From Gemmatimonadota bacterium (GTDB lineage: Bacteria > Gemmatimonadota > Gemmatimonadetes > Gemmatimonadales > GWC2-71-9), in NCBI GenBank assembly GCA_016713785.1, contig JADJOM010000001.1:806001-870000 (forward strand): a DNA stretch of 64,000 nt, given 5' to 3'. Both the position numbers and the translations under genes were made by a program. Under the pieces are notes generated by a model that saw nothing but the letters and a program-made list of their open reading frames with translations, made no database searches and was not told the origin of the DNA. Below, one piece after another: positions 1 through 8,455 of the stretch; within the stretch, counting starts at the first letter, position 1; the number at the start of each line of letters is the position of its first letter.

Positions 1-738
<738 letters not shown>

Positions 739-1551
739 GGGGCGGCGCGAAGAGGCCCAGTCCCGCCTGCCGCATCGCGGCGAGCAGGACGGCGGCCATG
801 ATGATGAGGAGCAGCGAGAGCGTGGCGGCGGCGGCCAGGTCCTCGTGCAGCAGCAGGTAGACGTCGAGCGGGACGGTGCGGGTGGTGCCGGCGAGGTTGC
901 CGGCAAAGGTAATGGTGGCGCCAAACTCGCCGAGCGCCCGGGCCCAGGCCATGCCCACGCCGGCCACCAGGCTCGGCAGCGCCAGCGGCAGCCGCACCCG
1001 CCAGAAGGTGTGCATCTCGCCGGCCCGGAGCGTGGCCGCGGCGTCCAGGAACCGCGGATCCACGGCCGCGAAGCCGGCGCGGGCCGCCCCCACGAAGAAC
1101 GGCACCGCCATGAAGACCTGGGCAACCACTACGCCCGCCGTGGTGAACGGGAGGGTGATACCGAAGGCCGAGAGCGTGCCACCGAGCAGCCCCGCGCGGC
1201 CGAAGGCCATCAGCAGGGCGAACCCGGCCACCGTCGGGGGGATGACCATGGGCAGGTCCATCAGCACCTCGAGCGCCCGTTTGCCGGGGAACTCGCGGGT
1301 GGCGAGCAGGTGCGCCATGGGAAGCCCGAGCAGCACGGACACCGCCGTGGCGGCCACGCTCGTGAGCAGGCTCAGCCGCAGCGCCTCCCGCACCCCGGAC
1401 GAGCCGAGCTGCGCCATCAGGGTTGCGGGCGGTACCCGGAACAGCAGCGCCACCACCGGCAGCGCCACCAGCAGGGCGAGCAGCGCGGCCAGCCCGAACA
1501 TGGCGACCTGCCCCGCCAGTTCCCGCCACGCCGGGCGTGGTTGGTTGGGCA

Positions 1552-2364
1552 TCAGGGCGCCACGCGTCCGGGAGTCAGGAACCCGCGCGCCGCGAGCAGG
1601 CGCCGGCCTTCGGCCGAGAGCACCAGGGCGATGAACGACTCGGCCAGTGCGGCCTGGCCTCCGGCCACGGCCGCCACGGGGTATTCGGCGATCGGATTGT
1701 ACGGATCGGGAATCTGGAGAAGGGTCAACGCCTCGCGGCTGCGGGCGGTCACGTCGGTGACGTACGCGATCCCGGCATCGGCCTCACGCAGCTGCACCTT
1801 GGCCACCACCGCCCGGACATTCTCCTCCTCGGACACCAGGTTGCCCAGCACCAGGCGGTCATAGCCCGCCGGAAAACCCGGCGCGCCGTTCAGGCGGCGC
1901 AGCGCCTCCCGGCTGTACGCCCCCACCGGCACCTGCGCCCCCGCGAGCACCAGCTTGAGGCCAGGCCGGGTCAGGTCCTGCAGCTTCTCCACGTAGCCGG
2001 GATTGGATCGTGGGAGGACGACCACAAGCCGGTTGCGCGCAAAGGTCGCCGGCTCGGTGGACAGCAGCCGGTGCTCCTTCGCGTAGCTCATCCAGCGCTG
2101 GTCCGCGGTGGCCAGCACGTCGGCCCGGGCCCCCTGCGCCAGCTGCGTGGCGAGCGCCTGGCTCCCGGCGAAGTTGAACCGCACCGTCACCCCGGGGTGG
2201 TCCCGCTCAAACGCGTTCCCGAGATCGGTGAACGCCTCGGTGAGCGAGGCGGCGGCGAAGACCGTGAGCGTCTGCTGCGCCGCCAGGGGCGCCGACAGCA
2301 GGGCGCCCAACAGGAAGAGACCGCTGGCCAGCCACCGGTGGGCTCGGTTGGGGGAACGGTTCAC
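1552..2364 (-). CDS. modA: Molybdate-binding periplasmic protein ModA
   Basis: Solute-binding protein that delivers molybdate to ModBC. After a signal peptide ending PLAAQQ the mature part begins LTVFAAASLTEAF, the classic ModA opening with oxyanion-binding serines. It also has FNFAGSQALATQL, ADVLATAD, and GIAYVTDV near the C-terminus. I prefer the GTG at 2364, which has a GAGG ribosome site five bases upstream and gives 270 residues with a normal signal peptide. An in-frame ATG at 2385 is the alternative and would add seven residues. It is the first gene of modABC and has a recognisable promoter just upstream. Confidence 0.92.
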   Translation of the reverse strand: MNRSPNRAHRWLASGLFLLGALLSAPLAAQQTLTVFAAASLTEAFTDLGNAFERDHPGVTVRFNFAGSQALATQLAQGARADVLATADQRWMSYAKEHRLLSTEPATFARNRLVVVLPRSNPGYVEKLQDLTRPGLKLVLAGAQVPVGAYSREALRRLNGAPGFPAGYDRLVLGNLVSEEENVRAVVAKVQLREADAGIAYVTDVTARSREALTLLQIPDPYNPIAEYPVAAVAGGQAALAESFIALVLSAEGRRLLAARGFLTPGRVAP

Positions 2365-2401
2365 TCGCACCTCATATGGGATCATAAAATGGACAATGTA
2401 G

Positions 2402-2430
2402 GATATATAGGGACATATAGAGTCTATCAA
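2402..2430 (-). promoter_or_regulatory. Probable modABC promoter with overlapping TATATA palindrome
   Basis: Read on the minus strand, TTGATA (2430-2425) and TATATC (2407-2402) are separated by 17 bp, a good sigma-70 arrangement in a very GC-rich genome. The -10 overlaps an imperfect palindrome, TATATA (2404-2409) plus ATATA (2415-2419). This recalls the paired TATATA half sites bound by ModE in enterobacteria. The resemblance is visual only; no modE gene is in the window. Confidence 0.5.
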
Positions 2431-2488
2431 GGGGCAAAAAACCGGGGCAGGCATCCGCCCGCCCCGCTGCACTCATCGGGAGACCCTG

Positions 2489-2932
2489 CTACTCAACCAG
2501 CGACTTCACCACCTCCACGAAATGGTCCGTGTCGATCGGCTTGTGCAGGACCCCTCGGGCACCCAGGGCCATCGCTTCTTCGGGGATCGCGGGGGAGCCA
2601 TCGGCCGTCACCACCACGACGGGGATCCCGTGCGTCGCGGGATTATCCCTGAGTTTCCGCAGCAGCTGCGGCCCGCCGCCGGCGGGCATGTGCCAGTCCA
2701 CCAGGATGAACTTCGGGTGCTGCCGCTGCGCCACCAGGAAACCCTGGATAGCGTCGTACGCAGCGACGGCGGTGAGGCCCCGGGTGGCGAGCATCGCGCC
2801 GATGAGGCGCGTCATGTCGGCGTCGTCGTCCACGACCAGCACGGTGTTGCCCGGCGGCGCCTGGGTCCCGGTGCCGGCAAGCTGGTACTTGAGCCGGATC
2901 GACGGCCGCCGTTCTTCACTCATGCGAGGCAT
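2489..2932 (-). CDS. Single-domain response regulator
   Basis: 147 residues: about 28 residues of unstructured N-terminus, then one receiver (REC) domain and no output domain. The acidic pocket is DDD (VVDDDADM), the phospho-acceptor aspartate is in ILVDWHMP, the switch threonine in VVTADG, and the conserved lysine in LHKPI. Proteins of this kind act as phosphate shuttles or by binding a partner. There is no kinase gene next to it, so its partner is unknown. An internal ATG at 2923 would shorten it by three residues. Upstream on the minus strand a GATAAT element near 2955-2960 could be its -10, and GGAG lies just before the ATG. Confidence 0.85.
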   Translation of the reverse strand: MPRMSEERRPSIRLKYQLAGTGTQAPPGNTVLVVDDDADMTRLIGAMLATRGLTAVAAYDAIQGFLVAQRQHPKFILVDWHMPAGGGPQLLRKLRDNPATHGIPVVVVTADGSPAIPEEAMALGARGVLHKPIDTDHFVEVVKSLVE

Positions 2933-3424
2933 GCTCCGGATCGAAAGGTGCTTCCCAAATTATCGCCATCCTCAGGTATGCGCTGGAGGTCGCGCCACGC
3001 CGCGATCGCCTTGGCGAGACGACAGTGCCCGATAATCGGCCATGCAACAACGGGGTATCTTCGGGTCGCTCCTCCGGGGCAACCGCATGGGCCCCATGAC
3101 GATGCCACCCGAGAACCGGCCGCAAGCCCGAACGTCCATCTGATGAGGCCCCCCGGGGGGGGCTGGACAGATCCGGGACCGCGGGCAAGACTGGCGGTGC
3201 GGCCATCGTCTCAGACGGGCCGCGTTTGCATCCTCCGACCAACCGGAGGGTTCGATCTCGCGACTGACAGCACCCTTGGGTCGCGACCCCTATCTGCGGG
3301 GGGGGCGAGGTGTACTTGGGGAGCCGGTAGGGCCGCGCAGGCGGCCCTAGCTGAGGGGGGGAGAGCCCCACCGGCTCGAATGGTCACCAGACCGAGTCCC
3401 GCTTCACAACTGAAAGAGGAGTTT
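2933..3424 (+). other. 492-bp gene-free region with several inverted repeats
   Basis: No convincing coding frame. It holds a GC palindrome at 3148-3163 enclosed by GTCCA/TGGAC (3134-3138 with 3164-3168), a CCTCCG/CGGAGG hairpin (3232-3237 with 3244-3249, loop ACCAAC), a TCGCGAC/GTCGCGA stem (3258-3264 with 3280-3286), and the branched structure described separately at 3321-3377. A TATCTG hexamer at 3291-3296 could serve as a -10 for the downstream gene, but no matching -35 is evident. Confidence 0.5.
3321..3377 (+). promoter_or_regulatory. Branched structured leader upstream of saccharopine dehydrogenase gene
   Basis: The DNA can fold into a three-way junction. An outer 7-bp stem GAGCCGG (3321-3327) pairs with CCGGCTC (3371-3377). 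Inside it is a perfect 9-bp hairpin (3328-3336 with 3341-3349) closed by a GCAG tetraloop, followed by a second G4/C4 hairpin (3355-3358 with 3366-3369). No U-run follows, so it is not a simple terminator. It ends 47 nt before the GTG of the dehydrogenase gene. I do not recognise a known riboswitch class. A cis-regulatory RNA is an inference from the geometry and position. Confidence 0.45.
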
Positions 3425-4657
3425 GTGAAAGTCCTGGTGTTGGGCTGTGGCGCGGTGGGGACCGTGTCCGCCCTGAGGTTCGCGCAGGAACCTACCTGCG
3501 ACCAGCTCGTCATTGCGGATGCCGTCCCGGGCCGGGCCCAGCAGCTGGCCGACCGGATCGGACGCCCGCACGTGATGGCGCTGACGCTGAACGCGGGCGA
3601 CCAGGTCGCCGTGGCCCGCGCCCTCCGTGAGACCCAGAGTACGATTCTGCTCAACGCGGCGCTGCCCGCCACCAACCTCGTCGTGATGCGTGCCTGCCTG
3701 GAGGCCGGCGCGGACTACATCGACATGGCGTCCGGCGGAGCCGAAAACGACGGCACGCCCAAGCTGCCCGACCAGTTCGCGCTGGACGCCGAGTTCCGGG
3801 CGGCCGGCCGCCTGGCCCTGCTGGGGATGGGCGCCGATCCCGGCACCAGCAACATCTACGCGGCCTACGCCGCGAAGCACCTGCTCGACGAGGTCACCGA
3901 GCTCCGCATCCGCGACGGCGACAACTCCGTCTGCGAGGGACACAGCGGGTTCCTGCCGGTCTTCTCGCCCTGGGTGTTCATCGACGAGTGCACCTGCGGC
4001 GCCGTCTCCTGGCGCGACGGGCAGTATCACCTCGAGGAGGCGCTGTCCGGCTTCGAGCCGTTCGACTTCCCCGAGCTGGGTGTCCTCAATACGTACTACG
4101 TGGACCATGAGGAAGCCCGGACCATGCCCATGTTCTTCCCGGGCCTCAAGGTCGCCGACTTCAAGCTCTGCCTCGACGATACCACCTGGCACACCCTCAA
4201 GGTCCTCAAGGACCTCCGGCTCAACGGCAAGGAGAAGGTCCGGGTGGGTGACGTCGAGGTCTCGCCGCGCGACCTGGTGGTCTCGCTGCTCCCCGAGCCC
4301 AAGAATCTCGCCGGACGGATGCGGGGCAAGACCTGCGTCGGCACCCTGGCGCGCGGCCTGCGCGATGGCCAGGAGCGGGCCTACTACATCTACAACATCA
4401 CGAGCCACGAGCAGGCCTACCGCGAGCTTGGCGTGCAGGCCACCGCCTACCAGACCGGCGTGCCGCCGGTCATCGCGGCCCGGCTCATCGCCGGCGGCGA
4501 ATGGCGGGGCGCCGGGGTCTTCTCGCCGGAACAGTTCGACCCCGATCCGTTCATGCGCCTGCTTGACGTGAGCGGGATGCCGTGGCACATCCGCGACGAG
4601 CAGACCGGCGTGATCGACCCGGAGTACATCTGGATCGAGGAGCCGCTGGCGGCATAA
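3425..4657 (+). CDS. Saccharopine dehydrogenase family protein (possibly carboxynorspermidine dehydrogenase-like)
   Basis: 410-residue NAD(P)-dependent oxidoreductase of the saccharopine dehydrogenase/Lys9 family. An N-terminal Rossmann fold starts at once (KVLVLGCGAVGTVSA, with the GxGxxG motif). It is followed by LLNAALPATN and the family stretches GMGADPGTSNIYA and CEGHSGFLPVFSPW. I chose the GTG at 3425, preceded by AGAGGAG, because it places the Rossmann strand at the N-terminus. An ATG at 3380 would add a 15-residue tail. Substrate cannot be fixed: lysine/saccharopine or carboxynorspermidine metabolism are both possible. The gene is alone between a structured leader and a strong terminator. 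Confidence 0.82.
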   Translation: MKVLVLGCGAVGTVSALRFAQEPTCDQLVIADAVPGRAQQLADRIGRPHVMALTLNAGDQVAVARALRETQSTILLNAALPATNLVVMRACLEAGADYIDMASGGAENDGTPKLPDQFALDAEFRAAGRLALLGMGADPGTSNIYAAYAAKHLLDEVTELRIRDGDNSVCEGHSGFLPVFSPWVFIDECTCGAVSWRDGQYHLEEALSGFEPFDFPELGVLNTYYVDHEEARTMPMFFPGLKVADFKLCLDDTTWHTLKVLKDLRLNGKEKVRVGDVEVSPRDLVVSLLPEPKNLAGRMRGKTCVGTLARGLRDGQERAYYIYNITSHEQAYRELGVQATAYQTGVPPVIAARLIAGGEWRGAGVFSPEQFDPDPFMRLLDVSGMPWHIRDEQTGVIDPEYIWIEEPLAA

Positions 4658-4676
4658 CCGCAGGGCCCTACGGCAC

Positions 4677-4728
4677 GGAAAGCGGGAAGCGGGTGAGGCC
4701 TGAGGGCCTCACCCGCTTCCCGCTTTCC
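4677..4728. terminator. Perfect 24-bp inverted repeat between convergent genes
   Basis: Arms 4677-4700 and 4705-4728 are perfectly complementary over 24 bp with a TGAG loop. It lies between the ends of the dehydrogenase gene (plus) and the PAP2 gene (minus), so it can serve as a bidirectional terminator or mRNA 3' end stabiliser. There is no long T-tract. Part of the arm (AAGCGGGAAGCGGG) recurs near 7828-7841. Confidence 0.75.
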
Positions 4729-4743
4729 ATGACCTTCCATCCT

Positions 4744-5550
4744 TCAGAATGCCGCCCTGATTCCCACCCCGCCCGGCTCGAGCAGGAAGCCCGGCGCCGA
4801 GATCCCGAACACGCGCCACCGCCCGTTCATCAGCTTGGCGCTGGCGATCCCCACCAGCGCCCCGGCCGCCACGTCGCTGGCCCAGTGCCGGTTGTCGTTG
4901 ACCCGCGACCAGGCGGTGAGGCCGGCCGCGCCGTAGAGCGCCACCGAGACCGGCACGCTCCCGATCTCGTCTCCCAGGCCCGCCGCGAGCGCGAAGGCCA
5001 TCGTGGTATGACCCGAGGGCCACGCATCACGACCCGAAAAGGGCTTGAACAGAAAGGCATCGGTGGAGGCCGATGGCCGCTTCCGGCCCACCACGGGCTT
5101 GAGCAGGTTCGTCACCAGGGCGGCGGTGAACAGCCCGGCGGTCATCCGGCCACCGGCGCGGGCCACCCGGCCATCGCCCAGCAGAGCGCCGGCGGCCAGC
5201 GTCCCGAGCGCGGGGACGGCGTAGACCGGGAACTCCCCCAGCCGGCGCGCGGCCCGGGCCAGGTCGTCCCCGCCGGAGGTGCGGTGGGACTGGGTCTCGT
5301 CCTGGAGGGTCTCATCGCCGAGCGTGAGCACCGCCACCGCGCCCAGGGCGGCCAGGCCATGGTACCAGCGGATGGGTCGGGGCACTCCCGTCGACGGGCG
5401 CGGCGGGGGCAGCGCCTCGGGCGGCGAGGAGAGGCTTGGGGACCAGGAGGCGAGCGCCTCCGCACGAGCCTGGCCGGGCAGGGCATGGGGGAGCACGAGG
5501 GTGGCCAGCGTGAGGAGGAGGGCGCCGCGGGCGCCGAGGTTGCGCGGCAT
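4744..5550 (-). CDS. PAP2-superfamily membrane-associated phosphatase
   Basis: 268 residues with an N-terminal signal sequence ending around LPGQA and several hydrophobic helices. All three PAP2 phosphatase motifs are visible: KPVVGRKRP, then PSGH within WPSGHTTMAF, then SRVNDNRHWASD (the SRxxxxxHxxxD motif with the nucleophilic histidine). Enzymes of this fold dephosphorylate undecaprenyl pyrophosphate or phosphatidic/lipid phosphates on the outer side of the inner membrane. The substrate here is unknown. The start ATG at 5550 has no Shine-Dalgarno; instead TAGATT (5562-5557) stands six bases upstream, suggesting a leaderless transcript. It is divergent from the lipoprotein gene at 5598. Confidence 0.9.
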   Translation of the reverse strand: MPRNLGARGALLLTLATLVLPHALPGQARAEALASWSPSLSSPPEALPPPRPSTGVPRPIRWYHGLAALGAVAVLTLGDETLQDETQSHRTSGGDDLARAARRLGEFPVYAVPALGTLAAGALLGDGRVARAGGRMTAGLFTAALVTNLLKPVVGRKRPSASTDAFLFKPFSGRDAWPSGHTTMAFALAAGLGDEIGSVPVSVALYGAAGLTAWSRVNDNRHWASDVAAGALVGIASAKLMNGRWRVFGISAPGFLLEPGGVGIRAAF

Positions 5551-5597
5551 GGCCGCAATCTAGTACTTTCGGGCGTCTCGATCCCCCCTTTCCATAT

Positions 5598-5981
5598 ATG
5601 TCCATGCGCGCACCTCATCGGATCCTCGTCGCCCTCGCCGCCGTCAGCCTGCTCGGCGCCTGCCGCGACTACAACGTCACCCGCCACGTGGCGAGCCAGG
5701 ACGGCCTCGTGCCGGCCGACCAGTTCGCGCGCTACGGCCGGGAGCAGGCCATCGCGGTCGCCATCGGGCGGGAGTTCGCGCGGCCCTACAACTCCGGCCC
5801 CGAGGCCCAGGTGGACGTGGTGATCAACTACGCCCGCAATAACTTCGGCAAGGACATCACCGACATCTCCGGCGACCCGCAGAGCCACCGCATCGTGGTC
5901 ACCTTCGCGAGCGGCTGGCGCACCGCCATCGTCCCGATCGATGACGGCAAGACCGGCAGCGACACCAAGATCCCGTCCTGA
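5598..5981 (+). CDS. Hypothetical lipoprotein
   Basis: 127 residues. The N-terminal signal is followed by a lipobox LLGAC, so the mature protein should be lipid-anchored at a cysteine near residue 22. The rest is soluble and hydrophilic, with a predicted alpha/beta segment (VVINYARNNFG, then RIVVTFASGWRTAIVPI). I recognise no family. A second ATG six bases downstream (5604) is an alternative start. It is divergent from the PAP2 gene with only 47 nt between the starts, so promoters must overlap there. A hairpin at 6012-6038 follows the stop codon. Confidence 0.75.
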   Translation: MSMRAPHRILVALAAVSLLGACRDYNVTRHVASQDGLVPADQFARYGREQAIAVAIGREFARPYNSGPEAQVDVVINYARNNFGKDITDISGDPQSHRIVVTFASGWRTAIVPIDDGKTGSDTKIPS

Positions 5982-6011
5982 CCGCGGCAGCGTCGTTCGC
6001 GGTGCCGAACT

Positions 6012-6038
6012 GAGGGGCGGGCCGGGTGCCCGCCCCTC
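6012..6038 (+). terminator. Hairpin terminator after lipoprotein gene
   Basis: GAGGGGCGGG (6012-6021) pairs perfectly with CCCGCCCCTC (6029-6038) across a 7-nt loop. No U-run follows. The same stem sequence reappears in the terminator at 61678-61705. Confidence 0.6.
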
Positions 6039-6056
6039 GCCGTATCCGGGGGATGC

Positions 6057-6383
6057 GTGACCGACCTTCTCGTCGTCTCCACCACCACGCCGGACGAGCC
6101 CCTCGCCGCACGCATCGCCGCCGCCGCGGTCGACGCCCGGCTGGCCGCCTGCGCCCAGGTGCACGGCCCCCTGCGGAGCACCTTCCGCTGGGACGGCGCG
6201 GTGGAGCAGGCCACCGAGTGGTGCTGTCAGCTCAAGACCACCCGGGCGGCCTACCCCGCGCTCGCGGCCCTGATCCGGGCGCTGCACCCCTATGAGCTCC
6301 CCGAGATCATCGCCATCCCCATCGTCGAGGGGCACCCGCCCTACCTCGCCTGGATCGCGGACACGACGTCCGGTCCCACCTGA
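6057..6383 (+). CDS. cutA: CutA1-family protein (divalent cation tolerance)
   Basis: 108 residues, the typical length of the small trimeric CutA1 fold. It begins LLVVSTTTPDE (family: a beta strand followed by P and D/E). It then shows ARLAACAQV, a W-D-G segment (FRWDGAVEQATEW), the LKTT strand, and ALHPYELPEIIAIPI, the highly conserved H-P-Y-E-x-P-E-I motif. The start is GTG at 6057. CutA has been linked to copper tolerance, but its molecular role is unsettled. It lies 18 nt after a hairpin and shortly before mgtE, and may be cotranscribed with mgtE. Confidence 0.93.
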   Translation: MTDLLVVSTTTPDEPLAARIAAAAVDARLAACAQVHGPLRSTFRWDGAVEQATEWCCQLKTTRAAYPALAALIRALHPYELPEIIAIPIVEGHPPYLAWIADTTSGPT

Positions 6384-6388
6384 CCACC

Positions 6389-6412
6389 GCGGGCCGCCGC
6401 GCGGCGGCCCGC
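6389..6412 (+). terminator. GC hairpin between cutA and mgtE
   Basis: GCGGGCCGCC (6389-6398) pairs with GGCGGCCCGC (6403-6412), loop GCGC. It begins five bases after the cutA stop codon and ends just before the mgtE ribosome site GGAGG (6416-6420). It could terminate cutA transcripts or modulate mgtE translation. It does not look like an M-box. Confidence 0.45.
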
Positions 6413-6424
6413 CTCGGAGGCCCC

Positions 6425-7819
6425 GTGCCGACGACCCGACCCACCCCGCCCCCGGGCGAGTTCCTCTATCTCCTGGCCGGCGACGCCGATGACTTCGTGG
6501 CGGCGTGCGCCGAGCTGCTGCCGGCGGACATCGCCGAGTCGCTGAACGACCTTCCCCCCGACGGCGCCGCCCGGGTGCTCACCGCACTGCCCTTCCATGT
6601 GGCGGTGCAGGTACTCGATGAGCCGATGCTCGAGCGCCGCGAGGAGCTGGTGGAGCACCTCCCCGACGCGGCCGCCGCGCCACTGGTCCAGGGACTCTCC
6701 GCCGACCAGCAGGTCCGGCTCTTCCGGCAGATCAAGGAAGGCGACCGCGCCCGGCTGCTGCACGTGCTCGATGCGCCGACCCGCGAGCAGCTGGCCCGGC
6801 TGATGAGCTACCCGCCCCAGAGCGCCGGTGGCCTGATGACCACGGAGTTCCTGGGCATCCCGTCCACCTGGACCGCGCTCGACGTGCGCCAGCACATCGC
6901 GAGCGTGGGGCGCGCCAAGGAGACGGTGTACGCGGTCTATGTGCTGGAGCAGGGCACCCAGCGCCTGGTGCGGGTCACCAGCCTGCGCGAGGTGATCATG
7001 GCCGACTCCGGCACCTCGGTCATGGACATCGGCGAGGGCCGGAAGCCCGTCACCGTCACCCCCCTCACCGACCGCGAGGAGGTGGCGCGCCTGATCGCGC
7101 GCTACAACCTGCTCGCCATCCCCGTCCTCGACCACCAGGGCCACATCCTCGGCATCGTCACGGTGGACGACGTCATCGACGCGCTCATCAGCGAGCAGAC
7201 CGAGGACGTGCAGAAGTTCGGCGGCATGGCCGCCGTGGAGGAGCCCTACCTCGACACCGGGTTCTGGGAGTTGATCCGGAAGCGGGCCGGCTGGCTCTGC
7301 GTCCTGTTCCTGGGCGAGATGCTCACCGCCACCGCCATGGGCTTCTTCGAGCACGAGATCAGCCGCGCCGTGGTGCTGGCGCTGTTCATCCCGCTCATCA
7401 TCAGCTCCGGCGGCAACTCCGGCAGCCAGGCCACCAGCCTCGTGATCCGCGCCATGGCCGTGCGAGAAGTCACCCTCGCCGACTGGTGGCGCGTGGCCCT
7501 TCGGGAGCTCCCCACCGGACTCACCCTCGGCCTGATACTCGGGGCCATCGGCCTCGCCCGGATCGAACTGGTCCACGGGCTCGGCTGGTACGACTACGGT
7601 CCCCACCACCTGCTCATCGGGATCACGGTGGCGGCCGCGCTCGTCGGCGTGGTGGCGTTCGGTTCGTTCGCCGGCTCGATGCTACCCTTCATCCTGCGGA
7701 GAGTAGGATTCGACCCGGCGAGCGCCTCGGCGCCCTTCGTGGCCACCCTGGTGGACGTGACCGGGCTGGTGATCTACTTCTCTGTGGCGTACCTGGTGCT
7801 GCGGGGGACGCTGCTATAA
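6425..7819 (+). CDS. mgtE: Magnesium channel/transporter MgtE
   Basis: 464 residues with the full MgtE plan. A superhelical N domain occupies about residues 30-130 (LNDLPPDGAARVL, LERREELVEHL). Two CBS domains follow at about 145-265; the second ends in LGIVTVDDVIDAL. A five-helix membrane pore runs from about 285. The pore signature PLIISSGGNSGSQATSLVIRAMA region is present, including the Mg2+-selective asparagine loop. The start is GTG at 6425 with GGAGG four bases upstream. The CBS domains sense cytosolic Mg2+ and gate the pore in characterised homologues. Confidence 0.95.
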   Translation: MPTTRPTPPPGEFLYLLAGDADDFVAACAELLPADIAESLNDLPPDGAARVLTALPFHVAVQVLDEPMLERREELVEHLPDAAAAPLVQGLSADQQVRLFRQIKEGDRARLLHVLDAPTREQLARLMSYPPQSAGGLMTTEFLGIPSTWTALDVRQHIASVGRAKETVYAVYVLEQGTQRLVRVTSLREVIMADSGTSVMDIGEGRKPVTVTPLTDREEVARLIARYNLLAIPVLDHQGHILGIVTVDDVIDALISEQTEDVQKFGGMAAVEEPYLDTGFWELIRKRAGWLCVLFLGEMLTATAMGFFEHEISRAVVLALFIPLIISSGGNSGSQATSLVIRAMAVREVTLADWWRVALRELPTGLTLGLILGAIGLARIELVHGLGWYDYGPHHLLIGITVAAALVGVVAFGSFAGSMLPFILRRVGFDPASASAPFVATLVDVTGLVIYFSVAYLVLRGTLL

Positions 7820-7848
7820 GGGAGTGGAAGCGGGAAGCGGGCCAAGTT

Positions 7849-7880
7849 ACCGCCTTACCGCCCTACCGCCCTACCGCCCT
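7849..7880 (+). repeat. Four tandem copies of an 8-bp unit ACCGCCCT
   Basis: Units at 7849-7856 (one mismatch, ending TT), 7857-7864, 7865-7872 and 7873-7880. The array overlaps the last codons of the minus-strand JAMM-like gene and its stop. Immediately upstream, 7828-7841 carries AAGCGGGAAGCGGG, also part of the inverted repeat at 4677-4728. It looks like a microsatellite/REP-like patch at a gene junction. Confidence 0.8.
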
Positions 7881-8428
7881 GCTGCCTCCAGGACCACCAC
7901 CGGCGCCGGATGCAGGATGCTGTCGCCGCCCACCCGCAGCGCGGCGTCGAGGCTGTCCACGTCCCACACCACCAGCGCCAGCCGGTCGTCGGAGTCGCGG
8001 AAGCTCATCATGTCCCGCGGAGCCAGGAAGCGCTGCTTGGTGGCACGGTTCTGGGTGTCGGCGAGGTACGGATGGGTGTGGAAGGTGCCGAGGTAGCCGG
8101 GGACCCCGGAGCAATCGCCCGTCACGGCGAGCATCAGCCGCTTCATGTTGCGCGCGGGGACGAATCCGCGTACGAGGGCGCTGTCGCCGCGGAGCTCCCC
8201 CTGCAGGCAGCCGAGGTATTCGCGCTGGGTGGGCCGGACGGTGCCCAGGCTCCGCTCCATCCAGTTGAGGTCGGCGAGCTGGTCCCAGTTGGCGTTGCTG
8301 CTGGCCCAGATGGCGCTCATGGAGTCGAGCACCTCCCGTTCCACGACCACCACCGCCGGGGGTTCCGCGCGACGGGCGGCGAGGGGCATGCCGCTGAGCA
8401 TGGCGACGAAGAGCAGGAGCGGGCGCAT
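7871..8428 (-). CDS. Exported JAMM/JAB-like metalloprotease domain protein
   Basis: 185 residues. An N-terminal hydrophobic signal (about residues 1-18) is followed by a region with all elements of a JAMM metalloprotease. The ExxGxLxG motif reads EYLGCLQG (E70), HxHP reads FHTHP (H117, H119), and a later PRD supplies D139. The distance between the second histidine and the aspartate is longer than the canonical spacing, because of an insertion rich in Q, N and K. JAMM proteins cleave isopeptide or peptide bonds with a zinc-activated water. An exported version is unusual, and its substrate is unknown. Upstream TATCCT stands five bases before the ATG, and no Shine-Dalgarno is seen. Confidence 0.6.
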   Translation of the reverse strand: MRPLLLFVAMLSGMPLAARRAEPPAVVVVEREVLDSMSAIWASSNANWDQLADLNWMERSLGTVRPTQREYLGCLQGELRGDSALVRGFVPARNMKRLMLAVTGDCSGVPGYLGTFHTHPYLADTQNRATKQRFLAPRDMMSFRDSDDRLALVVWDVDSLDAALRVGGDSILHPAPVVVLEAAGR

Positions 8429-8455
8429 GCCGGAGGATAGCGCCGCCCGCGCCGT

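Noticed and set aside
3134..3170. CTGATGAG followed by a GC stem, resembling a hammerhead ribozyme core
   Set aside because: After the stem the required CGAAA/GAAA core is missing (the sequence continues TGGACAG), so the catalytic core cannot form.
3244..3264. GGGTTCGATC resembling a tRNA T-loop
   Set aside because: The flanking five-base arms do not pair and no acceptor or anticodon stem is present.
2916..3371. Open frames on both strands between the response regulator and the dehydrogenase gene
   Set aside because: They have Arg/Pro/Gly-rich translations without domains or ribosome sites and cross the strong inverted repeats. The region is better read as a leader/intergenic region.
6384..6424. 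M-box magnesium riboswitch before mgtE
   Set aside because: The gap is only 41 nt and holds a single GC hairpin; M-boxes are about 150 nt with several conserved stems.
7849..7880. Short CRISPR array
   Set aside because: The units are 8 bp in direct tandem without spacers; no cas gene is nearby.
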